Assembly: GCA_019636385.1 (NCBI GenBank)
Contig: JAHBXT010000001.1
Coordinates: 62,001-126,000 of the forward strand
Length of the DNA stretch: 64,000 nucleotides
Direction of reading: 5' to 3'
DNA from: Pirellulaceae bacterium
Lineage (GTDB): Bacteria; Planctomycetota; Planctomycetia; Pirellulales; Pirellulaceae
Part shown: in pieces, positions 46,249 through 56,316 of the stretch
How positions within the stretch are numbered: the first letter of the stretch is position 1
Layout of the letters: each line of letters opens with the position of its first letter
Position numbers and translations under genes: made by a program
Notes under the pieces: generated by a model
What the model was told of the DNA's origin: nothing
What the model saw: the letters and a program-made list of their open reading frames with translations, nothing else
Databases searched by the model: none

Positions 46249-47589
46249 TCATTGCCTGAGGTCCTGCCAGCGACGAGCTTTGGCGTCAGATCGAGGCAGC
46301 GTGCCACGTGCGACCGAATGAATCGGTATGCGCAAGCCAAGTTTGACCAACAGCAACTTCTGCAACGCTGCGACGCAATCGGGATCGGCCTCGACCGTTA
46401 ATTTCAATTCATCAAGTTGACGATGTCGAGTTACCTGTACTTGATACTCTCCGATTTCAGGTAGCTTGCGGATCAAACTCTCCAGGCTACTCGGGAAGAT
46501 ATTAACGCCGCGAATCGTCAGCATGTCGTCGACGCGGCCGATGACTCCATCGGGCAGCCACATAAATCTACAGCGATCGGAAGCCGCATTGTGCGGGGCG
46601 ACTCGCACCACATCTCCGGTGCGATAGCGAATGACCGGCGCCCCGAAACGCCCAAGTGAGGTCAATACCAGTTCGCCAAATTTCGACGGCGCTGGCGACT
46701 CGACATCGGCAGTTTCTGGCGCAGCAGGATTGATCGGCAGAGGCAGGATTTCCGCAATGAAGCTGGTTTCGATCACGTGCAATCCACAGCCATCGCGCCA
46801 ACCGAAGCCCCATGGTCCGATCTCAGTCGCACCAGCATGGTCAACGACATCAGCCTGCCAGGCCGACTCGATCCGCTGGCGCACGGCGGGCAAGCTACCG
46901 CCAATCTCGCCAGCTACAATCAATCTGTCCACTGCCAAATCAGCCAGTGGGAAATTTTCGTCGGCTGCCACCTCCGCCAGATGCAACGCATAGGTGGGTG
47001 TGCAGCACACGATGTTGGCCTGCGACTGACGGAGGAATTCCAACCTGGCCAGGGCGGACATGCCACCGCCGGGAATAACCAAAGCTCCCAGGTCGATACA
47101 AGCTTGGTGAGCACTCCAGAATCCGATGAACGGTCCAAAAGAAAACGCCAGGAAGACTCGATCTTCAGCCGACATTTCCGCAGCCTGCAGCACGTGGCTC
47201 CAGGTATCAGACCACCACCTCCAATCGTCAGACGTATCCAGGATCGACAACGGCTGACCGCGAGTCCCGCTGGTGCGATGCAGTCGTGAATACGCGCTGC
47301 GCGAATAGGTGTGATGTAAACTTAGCCCACTCTCGCTGCTCAGGGCACTGTCGACCAACTCTTGTTTAGTCGTCAGCGGCCATTCTGCCAATTGATTCAG
47401 ATCACCCAACCGAATGCAACCAGCCGACGCCAGTTTCTGTTGGTAAAAGCGATTGCTGGGGAGAATCTGGTCGAGTTGCAGGTTGAATAATTCAAGCTGG
47501 TGGGCCTGCAACTGTTCCTGGTCCCACAGCCAGAATTGATGGGCGTGAGGACGAGTAGTGAGGTGCGACTCGGGCTGGTTGGAAGGCAT
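46249..47589 (-). CDS. PaaK-like AMP-dependent CoA ligase
   Basis: A 446-residue member of the phenylacetate-CoA ligase family (ANL superfamily). The phosphate loop is HRTSGTRGQPLSI, then HAGATEIGPWGFG in the AMP-binding region, RYRTGDVVRV and GRVDDMLTIRGVNIFPSSLE near the C-terminal hinge. Those last elements match PaaK closely. The acyl substrate is not clear; aromatic or carboxylic acids are likely. A short hydrolase gene follows on the same strand. No other phenylacetate genes are nearby, so a degradation pathway cannot be inferred. Confidence 0.9.
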   Translation of the reverse strand: MPSNQPESHLTTRPHAHQFWLWDQEQLQAHQLELFNLQLDQILPSNRFYQQKLASAGCIRLGDLNQLAEWPLTTKQELVDSALSSESGLSLHHTYSRSAYSRLHRTSGTRGQPLSILDTSDDWRWWSDTWSHVLQAAEMSAEDRVFLAFSFGPFIGFWSAHQACIDLGALVIPGGGMSALARLEFLRQSQANIVCCTPTYALHLAEVAADENFPLADLAVDRLIVAGEIGGSLPAVRQRIESAWQADVVDHAGATEIGPWGFGWRDGCGLHVIETSFIAEILPLPINPAAPETADVESPAPSKFGELVLTSLGRFGAPVIRYRTGDVVRVAPHNAASDRCRFMWLPDGVIGRVDDMLTIRGVNIFPSSLESLIRKLPEIGEYQVQVTRHRQLDELKLTVEADPDCVAALQKLLLVKLGLRIPIHSVARGTLPRSDAKARRWQDLRQ

Positions 47590-47826
47590 CTAGAAACCGC
47601 GAAAAATGTTAGCCGGTGGAATTTGATCCCATAACTTTCGACGCGAGTCAGTCAATTCTACACGACGCGGACTGTGCGCGGTACGAACATAGACGATAAT
47701 GCCAAACGTAGTGGACTGTGACTGGGGGATGGTCGGATTTCACAACAGGCCTAGCTGTGCGGAAACATTTGCAACTTCCATGAGCATCGACTTACCAATT
47801 GGCTATCTGACCTGCGCACGAACGAC

Positions 47827-48468
47827 ATGAGCACCACCGAGCCGACAGCGCTGAACGAAAACCTGGGAGGATTGCGAGCCTGCCACTGCTGTGGACTGGT
47901 GCACCGTGTTCCTCAATTGAACCGCTCCCAACATGCAACTTGCGTCCGTTGCGGCAGTGTGATCGACTCGGGCAGTCGATCGGGAGGTCGCAGTGCGGCT
48001 CGTTGCTTCGCCGCGGCCATGGGCGGGTTGATTCTCTACTTTCCAGCCATGCTCTTGCCCATTCTGGAAATTGAGCGACTAGGACATCACCATACCGCCA
48101 GCCTCTTGGGAGGTACGTTGGATTTGATTCGGCAAGGCAGCCTGTTTGTGGGCATGGTCGTCTTGTTGTTCTCCATCGTCCTGCCATTGGTAAAGCTAGC
48201 AGCACTCATGGAGCTGAGTTACATGGGCATCACCAGACGAAAGCACCGTGCTTGGACCTATCGCGTGGTCGAGTGGGCAGGGCGGTGGAGCATGATGGAT
48301 GTGTTGCTGTTGGCGCTGTTGGTTACGCTGGTCAAACTGGGTGACATTGTTAGCTTTCACTTGGGACCTGCGGTGGTCGCATTCGTTGTATGCGTGGTGA
48401 TGAGCATGATTGCCTCCATCGCTTTTGATCCGCATGCCATCTGGGAAGAAAGCGCTGGTGAACTGTGA
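47827..48468 (+). CDS. PqiA-like membrane protein (single domain)
   Basis: A 213-residue inner-membrane protein of the paraquat-inducible protein A family. Cys pairs in ACHCC and CVRCG form an N-terminal zinc ribbon, followed by four hydrophobic helices with the family segments FPAMLLPILEIERLG and SMMDVLLLALLVTLVKLGDIV. E. coli PqiA has two such domains; only one is here. It works with MCE proteins in lipid transport across the envelope. Its TGA overlaps the GTG of the next gene by four bases, so the two are translationally coupled. Confidence 0.93.
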   Translation: MSTTEPTALNENLGGLRACHCCGLVHRVPQLNRSQHATCVRCGSVIDSGSRSGGRSAARCFAAAMGGLILYFPAMLLPILEIERLGHHHTASLLGGTLDLIRQGSLFVGMVVLLFSIVLPLVKLAALMELSYMGITRRKHRAWTYRVVEWAGRWSMMDVLLLALLVTLVKLGDIVSFHLGPAVVAFVVCVVMSMIASIAFDPHAIWEESAGEL

Positions 48469-50297
48469 CGGACATGCCTCCCAATGATGTGTCGCAGGTC
48501 GGGTCACACGGTTCGGGCTCGTCGTCGCTGAAGTCGGCACAACCTCCCACCGCCACAATACAGAATCGCCAGGTGCGGACTGGTTGGCGATTGAGAACTC
48601 GACTGTGGTGGCTGACGGCGCTGTGTGCAGCACTGGCCATTGGCTTGTGGGCTTCTGCGTATCGTGCACGCGGCACAACGATTCAGGTGACCTTCAAAGA
48701 TGGTTACGGCCTCAAGCCGGGCGACGGGGTGCGTTATCGAGGCATCGAAGTGGGTCGAGTTACTGGGGTCGTGTTGTCAGACGACCGGAAGAGCGTAGAT
48801 GTGGAGATTCTGCTTGACAATCGCAACCAATCGCTGGCGGTCGAGGGCAGCCGGTTTTGGATTCAGCGCGCACGACTTAGCCTGGGCCAGATAACCGGCC
48901 TTGATACGGTGTTGGGAGCAAAATATGTGGGACTGCTGCCCGGAGACAGCGACAACCCGAGAAGTCGCTTTGAAGGGCTTGAAACGCCATTGGCGATGAC
49001 CGACGGCGAGAGTGCAGAACTGTTGATTCAGTTTGCCGGCGGCGAGGGGCTGGAGGTTGGCCAAGCGGTCCGTTTTCGGGGAATCAAAGTTGGAGAAGTG
49101 ACGTTCGTTCAGTTGCGTTCCGATTTGCAGTCGATTGAGGTGTCGGTCCGGCTTGTGGGATCGGCGAGTCAACTGGCACGAGTTGGCACGCAGTTCTGGA
49201 TCGAACGGCCACGGTTAGAACTGACCGAGATCCGCGGCTTGGATACGTTGATCGCAGGCAGCTACGTTGCGATGGAACCTGGGACAGCAAATGCCGCACC
49301 ATCTGTCGAATTCGTCGGGCTGACCGAGCCTCCGCCGCTGGCGGTACGCCCCGGCTCGCTGGAAATTGAATTGGATGCAGGGCAGCGAATGGGCATCGTT
49401 CGCGGCGCACCCATCACCTATCGCGGTTTGGAAGTTGGGCGAGTCTCTCAAGTGGGCCTAGCTCGCGACGCTGCCAGCGTAAAAATCTCGGCAGTCATAG
49501 ACGCCCAGTACGCCGAATTAGTTCGTGAAGATTCCAAATGGTGGGTCGTAGGCGGAATTCAATTCTCTGCAGGACTGAGCGGCATTTCAGTCTCAGTCGA
49601 CTCTCTGTCAGCTTGGATTCGCGGTGGTATCGCCTTCGCTACCCCACCAGCGCCTGGCAAGCAAGTCGTGACTGGGCATCGATTTACTTTGGAGCCGCAG
49701 GCGCAAAGCCAGTGGCAATCATGGCAACCACGCATTGCCATCGGTGCCGACAATCAAACCCTCGATGGCCTTGCGCTGCCTGCCCCCGTCCGCGTGGTAG
49801 CCAGTTGGAAGTCCTCTGTATTAGGCATCACGCGGCGCAATAGTGATCAATGTTGGGGATTGGTGCTGGACGATGGTAAGTTGCTGATCCCCAACAACCT
49901 GCTAAGCACTTCGCGACGAGACGGTCGAGTGGTCACCATCGAGGTTGCAGGCACAAGCTTCCCCTTGGATGAGCAGATTCCCATCGAACTTGGCGGAGAG
50001 CTGGCCAAATTGACCTGCCCCGCTGAGCTGTCAGTTGAGCGTTGGCCGACCAACCGCGTCAGTAGTCACTGGAACAGAGACAACGTGTTGTTAGTTGTTA
50101 ATCCCGAACTGAGCGAACCGCTGGCGATTGACAACACACGATTAGCCCTACATGCCTCAGGGGGATTAAGTATTGCGCCTGGCGTTTCCATTGCCAAGCA
50201 ATTGTTGGGATCGCCTGTTATCGACGCTTCAACTGGAATGGTATTTGGATTACTGGTTCTATCGGAGAACGGCTGGATTGTTGGTGCACTACCGTAG
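48465..50297 (+). CDS. PqiB-like MCE protein with three MCE domains and protease-like C-terminal domain
   Basis: A 610-residue protein starting at a GTG that overlaps the pqiA stop. A transmembrane helix (WLTALCAALAIGLWASAY) is followed by three MCE domains at about 65-155, 170-260 and 285-375, each with the VRYRGIEVGRV or RFRGIKVGEV type motif. The last 180 residues look like a degenerate trypsin-like fold: GLVLDDGKLLIPNNLL where Deg proteases have NHVV, and LLGSPVIDASTGMVFGLLVL where they have SGGP. Neither the His nor the Ser is present. MCE proteins form lipid tunnels; the added domain may stand in for PqiC, which is absent. Confidence 0.9.
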   Translation: MTDMPPNDVSQVGSHGSGSSSLKSAQPPTATIQNRQVRTGWRLRTRLWWLTALCAALAIGLWASAYRARGTTIQVTFKDGYGLKPGDGVRYRGIEVGRVTGVVLSDDRKSVDVEILLDNRNQSLAVEGSRFWIQRARLSLGQITGLDTVLGAKYVGLLPGDSDNPRSRFEGLETPLAMTDGESAELLIQFAGGEGLEVGQAVRFRGIKVGEVTFVQLRSDLQSIEVSVRLVGSASQLARVGTQFWIERPRLELTEIRGLDTLIAGSYVAMEPGTANAAPSVEFVGLTEPPPLAVRPGSLEIELDAGQRMGIVRGAPITYRGLEVGRVSQVGLARDAASVKISAVIDAQYAELVREDSKWWVVGGIQFSAGLSGISVSVDSLSAWIRGGIAFATPPAPGKQVVTGHRFTLEPQAQSQWQSWQPRIAIGADNQTLDGLALPAPVRVVASWKSSVLGITRRNSDQCWGLVLDDGKLLIPNNLLSTSRRDGRVVTIEVAGTSFPLDEQIPIELGGELAKLTCPAELSVERWPTNRVSSHWNRDNVLLVVNPELSEPLAIDNTRLALHASGGLSIAPGVSIAKQLLGSPVIDASTGMVFGLLVLSENGWIVGALP

Positions 50298-50632
50298 TAG
50301 CGTCTAATGACATGTTGCTACGCCAGCCATTGCCCTCACAAACCACCCATAAGTTGTGTTTGCACCCGATTGGTAGTCACGGTCTATCTCCCCTTTTCCT
50401 GGCGTAGATTCGTCATCGGTTCAGCTGGCGTGATGATCCGTTGTGATACACCGGGGCGATTCCAAAGTTGCGTTAAGTGAGGTTTATAGGACTTGTTTTT
50501 GCGTTGTTTGCTTGTGAAAATCCGTGAACTTGACCGTCCTCACGGAACATTTGGGTTGTTCAGCGGTTAGAACTGTAACTGGTCCGGTGGCGCGCAGTCC
50601 GCGACGCCCGCTAACACATAGGGAGTTTAGTC
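50298..50632. other. Intergenic region upstream of the Gly/Met-rich protein gene
   Basis: No gene supported. The region is T-rich around 50485-50515. Weak -35/-10 like words occur but none is convincing. Confidence 0.45.
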
Positions 50633-51517
50633 GTGAATCTTCGAAAGCTGTTGGTACTGGCGCTCATTACATCCACAATTCAGCCGATCGTATTTGCCCA
50701 AGAGCAGGGCGGGCGACGGCGTGGCGGAGGTGGTCAGGGCGAGGCACGCCCAGAGGGTGCCCAGCGTGGCCCAGGAGGTCCCGGAGGAGGCTTCGGTGGC
50801 CCTGGCGGGATGATGGGCATGATGGGTGGCATGATGGGGGCAATGGGTGGCATGGGCGGTGGTGGGCCAACTCAGCTACTTGGCATGCTGGGAATCGATG
50901 AGGTTCGGAAGGAACTTGGTCTAACAGACGACGTTTACCAGGCGGTTCAAGCTTCGCAAGGCGAGATTTTCGGCAAGATGCGCGGCATGCGTGACGCCAG
51001 CGAGGGTGAACGCGCTAAGATGCGAGAAGAAGCCAACACCGCCTCGCAAGAACTGCTGGATGAGGTGCTGACGCCCGAAAAACAGAAGCGTCTGCTCGGG
51101 ATAATGGTGCAAATTGTCGGACCTCCTGCGGTCATGAATCCATCGGTTGCCAAGGAGATTGGACTGTCGGAAAGCGCGATCGAGGCTATTCGAAAAGAGA
51201 TGGAATCGTTCGGTGAAAAAGCTCGCGAGCAGTTCACAGCACTGCGCAGTGGTGGCGAATTTCCGGATATCGCGAAGATACAAGAGATGATCACCACGAT
51301 GCGAGAAGAGGTCAATGCTGCAGTTGAATCCAAGTTGACTGATGCTAACAAGAAATCGCTGGAAGCACTGAAGGGCGAGAAGTTTGAATTGCCCGACAAT
51401 GGACCTTTTGGCATGTTTGGCAGGGGTGCTGGCGGCTTTGGCGGACCTCCTCGTGATGGAGCGGGAACGCGACAAGGCCGTGGCAGACAGCCTGGTCGTG
51501 GCGCTAACGCAGACTAG
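50633..51517 (+). CDS. Exported Gly/Met-rich protein of unknown function
   Basis: A 294-residue protein starting at a GTG with AGGGAG seven bases upstream. A signal peptide (KLLVLALITSTIQPIVFAQ) leads to a Gly-rich, Arg-rich stretch and a run of GMM/GGM repeats (about residues 60-80). The mature body is helical and ends in a Gly/Arg-rich tail. No family is recognised. The next gene is a paralogue: both share a helical core of the form RLLGIMVQ...AVxNPxVxxEIGLSxSxIExIRxEMExF and a final LxxANKKSLExLKGEKxELP. The Gly/Met region might bind metals, a guess from composition. Confidence 0.8.
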   Translation: MNLRKLLVLALITSTIQPIVFAQEQGGRRRGGGGQGEARPEGAQRGPGGPGGGFGGPGGMMGMMGGMMGAMGGMGGGGPTQLLGMLGIDEVRKELGLTDDVYQAVQASQGEIFGKMRGMRDASEGERAKMREEANTASQELLDEVLTPEKQKRLLGIMVQIVGPPAVMNPSVAKEIGLSESAIEAIRKEMESFGEKAREQFTALRSGGEFPDIAKIQEMITTMREEVNAAVESKLTDANKKSLEALKGEKFELPDNGPFGMFGRGAGGFGGPPRDGAGTRQGRGRQPGRGANAD

Positions 51518-51536
51518 AGATATCGAATTTCAGTTG

Positions 51537-52484
51537 ATGTTCGCTGGATTGATGGCCACTGGGGGTATCTTCCGAATGGGATTCACACGGCTCCTGCATG
51601 AAACCCTGCGGCATTCCAGCCTGCGACGCTGGGCCTGTACCCTGATGGGACTGAAGTTGTGTCTGTGGTCCATCATCGGCAGGTCTCAGGCTGAAGAAAG
51701 TCAACTGGATTCGCAAGCCGAGCCGGCCGTCACGGATTCCACCAGTAGCAGTCCGACCAATTTCTGGTCTGTAATGCACGACGTTCAAAAGCGTTGTTCC
51801 AGTAGTCGCGTCGAGTGGCTGGGGCTGCTCAGCCACCAGTCGATTCGCGATGAAATTGGCTTAGACGACCAGGAGTACGCGCTTATTCGCGAACTCGACA
51901 GACAGCTTTTGATCAGCCTGAAGGATATTCATCAATCTCAATTCCAACAGGCGTTGTCTCACGAAAAATTGGTGGAAACCGTTGCTCAAAAGTTGCACGA
52001 TAACGATCTGGCTTTCACCAATCGCCTACGGGAATCGGCAGATTTTGAACGATTGATCGGGATTTTGGTTCAGGCCCGCGGCGATCGCGCGGTGATATAC
52101 AGCGATGTGGCCGAGCGAATTCAACTGCCGGACGACAAGTTGGACGAGGTTCGCTCGGTGTATCATCGTGCCTGGCGCGAGCAGATGGATTTGATGGGCG
52201 ACAAAATGCGAGATTTATTGCGTCGCGGCCAATTGCAACAATTGCTGGTGCAGAGCCAGCGTCAAGAGGTGCGACAATTGTTTAAGCGAGCTGAAGACAA
52301 AGTTAATCATGCCGTTGCCCTTCGCTTGACCTCCGAACAGTTGGCGGCTTTGCGGCGATTGGAGGGAAAGAAGATTGAATTGCCAGCAGACTTTATCGAC
52401 TTTAGCCGCGGGCCTGGCCGGGTTCCGCGGACTCCCTCTTCAAAATCCCGCGATCGCGCGGCTGTCGACTTGCAAGCCCAGTGA
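51537..52484 (+). CDS. Paralogue of the upstream exported protein, lacking the Gly/Met region
   Basis: About 315 residues from the ATG at 51537, 20 bases past the previous stop; the frame is open further back but overlaps. The N-terminus has hydrophobic stretches (LRRWACTLMGLKLCLWSIIGRSQA) that may be a signal or anchor. The core RLIGILVQARGDRAVIYSDVAERIQLPDDKLDEVRSVYHRAWREQ and the end LTSEQLAALRRLEGKKIELP match the corresponding parts of its neighbour, showing tandem duplication. The Gly-rich segments are missing. Function unknown. Confidence 0.75.
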   Translation: MFAGLMATGGIFRMGFTRLLHETLRHSSLRRWACTLMGLKLCLWSIIGRSQAEESQLDSQAEPAVTDSTSSSPTNFWSVMHDVQKRCSSSRVEWLGLLSHQSIRDEIGLDDQEYALIRELDRQLLISLKDIHQSQFQQALSHEKLVETVAQKLHDNDLAFTNRLRESADFERLIGILVQARGDRAVIYSDVAERIQLPDDKLDEVRSVYHRAWREQMDLMGDKMRDLLRRGQLQQLLVQSQRQEVRQLFKRAEDKVNHAVALRLTSEQLAALRRLEGKKIELPADFIDFSRGPGRVPRTPSSKSRDRAAVDLQAQ

Positions 52485-52644
52485 CTATTCGGCCAATTGA
52501 ATGTGTGCCGAAATTCGATAGACTACACTAGGTCGGCTGTTAGATTAGTTTAGGTTGTACCGCGTGGGCAGTGGCTTAAGCGGATGCAGCCTGGCAATCT
52601 GATGAGTTACGAACCAAGCGATCGATGCAGGAGTTGGAGGCGGC

Positions 52645-53700
52645 ATGGCTTCACGGGATGGAGATGGGATCGAGTCGGTCTCGTCGATCGAAAAACTACA
52701 AGCAGCTCGACAGAGTATCCTACAGCAGCTCGGCAAGGTCATTGTCGGCCAACAAGAGGTTGTCGACCAACTGCTCATTAGCGTCTTTAGTCGTGGTCAC
52801 TGTCTGCTGGAAGGCGTGCCCGGGTTAGCCAAGACGTTGCTAATTAGCAGCCTAGCGCGCACGCTGTCGCTGTCTTTCAGCCGCATACAGTTTACTCCCG
52901 ACCTGATGCCAGCGGACATCACCGGTACAGAGGTCATTGAAGAGCAGCCCGCTGGCGGCTTGCAGCGCAGGTTCTTGGAAGGACCACTGTTTGCCAATGT
53001 GATTTTGGCCGACGAGATCAACCGCACGCCCCCCAAGACGCAAGCCGCATTGCTGGAAGCTATGCAGGAGCGGCAAGTGACTGTGGGCCGCGCCCGACAT
53101 CCGCTGGGAAATCCATTTTTCGTCTTAGCAACGCAAAACCCCATCGAGCAAGAGGGAACGTATCCGCTACCAGAAGCACAGCAGGACCGCTTCATGTTTA
53201 AGGTGCTGGTAGATTACCCTAATTTCAACGACGAGTTGGAGGTCGTGCGCCGGACTACGTCACAGGCAGATCAAGTCATCCAACCAGTGCTGAACGGCCC
53301 CGAGATTCTGGAGCTTCAGGATATGGTTCGCAGTGTGCCTGTGGCCGACCATGTGATTCGATACGCGCTGACGCTGGTGCGACAGACTCGGGTGGGCAGC
53401 GCTGGTGTGCCCAGCTTTGTCACCGATCAAATTGGCTGGGGCGCTGGTCCGCGAGCCGTCCAATTCTTAGTATTGGGTGGCAAGGCGCGAGCGCTGCTGC
53501 ATGGACGCAGCCATGTAACAGTCCAAGACATTCAAGCCCTATGCCCCCCCGTGCTTCGCCACCGCCTAGTCGTAACATTTGCCGCCGAAAGCGATGGCGT
53601 AACCACCGATGACGTCATTGAGCGACTGATCGCCGAAACTCCCACTACTGAAGACGAACTGACGCGCGATGCCCGCTTCCAAAAGATTTTTGCCTCCTGA
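52645..53700 (+). CDS. MoxR-type AAA+ ATPase
   Basis: A 351-residue ATPase of the MoxR/RavA group, often chaperoning assembly of von Willebrand-factor or DUF58 partners. Walker A is [10 protein letters not shown], Walker [10 protein letters not shown] with the following [19 protein letters not shown], sensor 1 [25 protein letters not shown], and C-terminal [20 protein letters not shown] element sits before the ATG at 52645. Its last 32 bases overlap the DUF58 gene, the standard MoxR-DUF58 arrangement, and both probably modulate an envelope or protein-complex process. Confidence 0.95.
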   Translation: MASRDGDGIESVSSIEKLQAARQSILQQLGKVIVGQQEVVDQLLISVFSRGHCLLEGVPGLAKTLLISSLARTLSLSFSRIQFTPDLMPADITGTEVIEEQPAGGLQRRFLEGPLFANVILADEINRTPPKTQAALLEAMQERQVTVGRARHPLGNPFFVLATQNPIEQEGTYPLPEAQQDRFMFKVLVDYPNFNDELEVVRRTTSQADQVIQPVLNGPEILELQDMVRSVPVADHVIRYALTLVRQTRVGSAGVPSFVTDQIGWGAGPRAVQFLVLGGKARALLHGRSHVTVQDIQALCPPVLRHRLVVTFAAESDGVTTDDVIERLIAETPTTEDELTRDARFQKIFAS

Positions 53701-54568
53701 GGCGGTCAAGCGCGCGCAACGCTTGGAGCTGAAAGCCCGGCAAATCGTCGAAGGATTCATGTCCGGTAGCCATCGCAGTCCGTACTTCGGACAGTCTGTG
53801 GAATTCGTACAACACCGCCAGTATCTGCCTGGTGACGATGTTCGGCATATCGACTGGAAAGTCTGGGCGCGCCAAGACCGCCTGGTCATCAAGCAGTATC
53901 AAGAGGACACCAACCTGCGCTGCCTGTTGCTAGTAGATAGCTCGGATAGCATGAGCTACGGTGAAGGTGACCGCACCAAGTTCGAGTACGCCTGCATCTT
54001 GGCGGCTTGCCTCTCGGTGCTCGTGCTCCGCCAGCAGGACGCCGTAGGCAGCGTAGTGTTCGACGATCGAGTGCGCGCCCGAGTACCGTTGCGGACCAGC
54101 CAGAGCCACTTACTGGATGTGTTGGCATCTTTGGACACAACGCGTCCGGCCAACAAGACCGACCTGGAGTCAGTCATTAAAGACGTCTTGCAGACCTCGG
54201 CGCGGCGCGGCCTGATTGTGCTGCTGAGCGATCTACTGGGAATGCAAGATAGCGGACTACGAGCGCTCGGCATGTTGCGACGAGCGGGACATGATGTCTT
54301 GGTTCTGCATATCATGCACAGCGACGAGCTAGATTTTCCTTTTACGGATCCCACCAGATTCGAAGGGCTAGAGTCCACTGCACATTTGACCTGCAATCCG
54401 CGAGCACTCCGCGAAGGCTATTTAGAAGCAGTGCAGCGCTTCCTGGAGCGTGTGCGACACGTGTGCGCCGCCGCTAAGTGCGACTACTTATTGGCTCGCA
54501 CCAGCGACGCTCCCGATGCCGTGTTATCCCAGATTGTCAGCAATCGAATGCGCAGCGCGCGCAGTTAA
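53669..54568 (+). CDS. DUF58 domain protein
   Basis: A 299-residue protein whose central part carries DUF58, with a von Willebrand A-like fold: [44 protein letters not shown], then [12 protein letters not shown]. The metal-ion-dependent motif DxSxS appears as DSSDS. DUF58 proteins partner with MoxR ATPases. It starts within the 3' end of MoxR (32-base overlap). No transmembrane segment is seen, unlike longer DUF58 members, which places it in the cytoplasmic or peripheral class. Confidence 0.92.
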   Translation: MPASKRFLPPEAVKRAQRLELKARQIVEGFMSGSHRSPYFGQSVEFVQHRQYLPGDDVRHIDWKVWARQDRLVIKQYQEDTNLRCLLLVDSSDSMSYGEGDRTKFEYACILAACLSVLVLRQQDAVGSVVFDDRVRARVPLRTSQSHLLDVLASLDTTRPANKTDLESVIKDVLQTSARRGLIVLLSDLLGMQDSGLRALGMLRRAGHDVLVLHIMHSDELDFPFTDPTRFEGLESTAHLTCNPRALREGYLEAVQRFLERVRHVCAAAKCDYLLARTSDAPDAVLSQIVSNRMRSARS

Positions 54569-54757
54569 TTATCAATGATTCACGGAATTGTAGCCTGGGA
54601 CAGCAACTCTGGTTGAAACGAATAGAAAAATCCTTAGAACACGGAATGCGACGAGGATCATTCAGATTCAATTTTTCTAGTCCGTCGATGGTCCACCATT
54701 TACACCAACCAAGCTTGATGCGAATAGCTGCTGGCTTGAGAGCCAAGAAATGATCCG

Positions 54758-55669
54758 ATGAATGAAGCGGCAAATCTCGCGACCGGCTCTGCACAAGACT
54801 CGCGCAAATCGACGGCGGGCTGGGTGGATTGGCCAGGAGGACTTAGGCGCTACGCATATCGCTGGCAGCCCCAAAGTGAAGTTCTGGCAACGATAGGCAT
54901 CGTGCATGGCTTGGGGGAGCACGCTGGGCGCTACGCGGAATTGGCGGACCATCTGACCAGCGTTGGTTTTGCTGTCACTGCCTGGGATCTGCCAGGACAC
55001 GGACATGATCCTGGCCGGCGTGGAGTTGTCACGAACTACGATTCTCTGTTGGACGAGACCGGTACATTTTTTCGCTGGTCCAGAGGTTTCGCTGCGGACA
55101 GGCCCTGTTTTTTGTTAGGGCACAGCATGGGTGGCAACCTAGTTGTCAACTACATTCTGCGTCAGGAGCAACGACCTACAGCCGCGATCGCTTCCAGTCC
55201 TATGTTTCGTTCGCCACAGGAACCCCGCGGACTGACGAAGGTATTGGCGAGAATGGCCGCGAGAGTCTTCCCGAATGCATGTCTGTCAACCGGATTTAAG
55301 GTTTCAGATTTGAATGACGACCCTGTCGCGCAGGATCAGGTAAGCCGCGATCCGCTCTATCATCGTCGCATCAGCTTGCGATTGGGAGCGGCGCTGATCG
55401 ACTCAGGCCGCTGGGCTATGGAACATGCCAGTCGCTTAGCAATCCCATTGCTAATCACTCACGCCAATGACGATCGATTGACTTTGGCCGAGGGTTCCGC
55501 ACAATTTGCAGCCGCAGCGGGCACGAACTGCCAATTTCATCGACTTCAAAATCACCGCCACGAAACCTTCCGCGATCTGGGAAAACGACCAGTGATTCAG
55601 ATGTTTGTCCAGTTCTTGCAGGCTCAACTCAAGCGATCAGAAGACTCACGCGCCGACCAATCTGTATGA
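54758..55669 (+). CDS. Alpha/beta hydrolase, monoacylglycerol-lipase-like
   Basis: A 303-residue serine hydrolase. The oxyanion region is IVHGLGEHAGRY, nucleophile Ser is in LLGHSMGGNL (GxSxG) and the acid and base are in THANDDRLT and QNHRHETFRD. The LGEHAGRY element is characteristic of the MGL/YqiA-like branch acting on monoacylglycerols and related esters. No signal peptide. It overlaps the start of the DUF447 gene by four bases (ATGA). Confidence 0.92.
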   Translation: MNEAANLATGSAQDSRKSTAGWVDWPGGLRRYAYRWQPQSEVLATIGIVHGLGEHAGRYAELADHLTSVGFAVTAWDLPGHGHDPGRRGVVTNYDSLLDETGTFFRWSRGFAADRPCFLLGHSMGGNLVVNYILRQEQRPTAAIASSPMFRSPQEPRGLTKVLARMAARVFPNACLSTGFKVSDLNDDPVAQDQVSRDPLYHRRISLRLGAALIDSGRWAMEHASRLAIPLLITHANDDRLTLAEGSAQFAAAAGTNCQFHRLQNHRHETFRDLGKRPVIQMFVQFLQAQLKRSEDSRADQSV

Positions 55670-56214
55670 TAATCGAAGGCCTGTTAACAACTACCAGTGC
55701 CGACGGCTCGCCACACGTCGCACCGATGGGACCGGTGGTCAACCAGTCGCTTGACCAATGGCTACTGCGCCCATTTCAAACGTCCACCACATTTGCGAAC
55801 CTGCGTCGTCATAGCAGCTGCATTTTTCACGTGATGGACGACGTACTGCCGATCGTTCAAGCGGCCTTGTCGCTGCCCGTCGATGTTAGCTTTGAACCTG
55901 CAGCGTCCGGCGGATGGGTTATCCAATCAGCCTGTCATTGGTACTGTTTGGAAACCGGACAGTGGGACCTTTCTCAGCCACGTAGCCAAGTGCCTGCGCG
56001 AGTCATCACCTCTAAGGTTCAACGTCCATTTTGGGGGTGGAATCGCGCAAAACATGCTGTGTTAGAGGCTACGATTTTGGCCACGCGAATTCACTTGACC
56101 GGTCATGATGCCGTTCGCCAAGAACTCGATCGACTGGATAGCGCGGTGCTCAAGACCGGCGGTCCGCGGGAAACCGCTGCCTGGCAACTGCTTCGTGAAT
56201 TCGTCAGCCCTTAG
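55666..56214 (+). CDS. DUF447 family protein
   Basis: A 182-residue protein beginning MIIEGLLTTTSADGSPHVAPMGP, the DUF447 opening, an FMN-binding split-barrel-like family shared mainly by archaea and planctomycetes. The body is consistent with that fold, with a late EATILATRIHLTG. The function is not known. Co-location with a hydrolase may be coincidental; the four-base overlap (ATGA) suggests coupled translation. Confidence 0.85.
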   Translation: MIIEGLLTTTSADGSPHVAPMGPVVNQSLDQWLLRPFQTSTTFANLRRHSSCIFHVMDDVLPIVQAALSLPVDVSFEPAASGGWVIQSACHWYCLETGQWDLSQPRSQVPARVITSKVQRPFWGWNRAKHAVLEATILATRIHLTGHDAVRQELDRLDSAVLKTGGPRETAAWQLLREFVSP

Positions 56215-56316
56215 ATTCCCTCGGCAGACGCTAGCCTACCCGATAACGGCACTTGGCGATTGACTTGTAGCTCTCTAGCCAGGCTGCAATGAACGGGGCG
56301 TTTGACGGAGCGAGCG

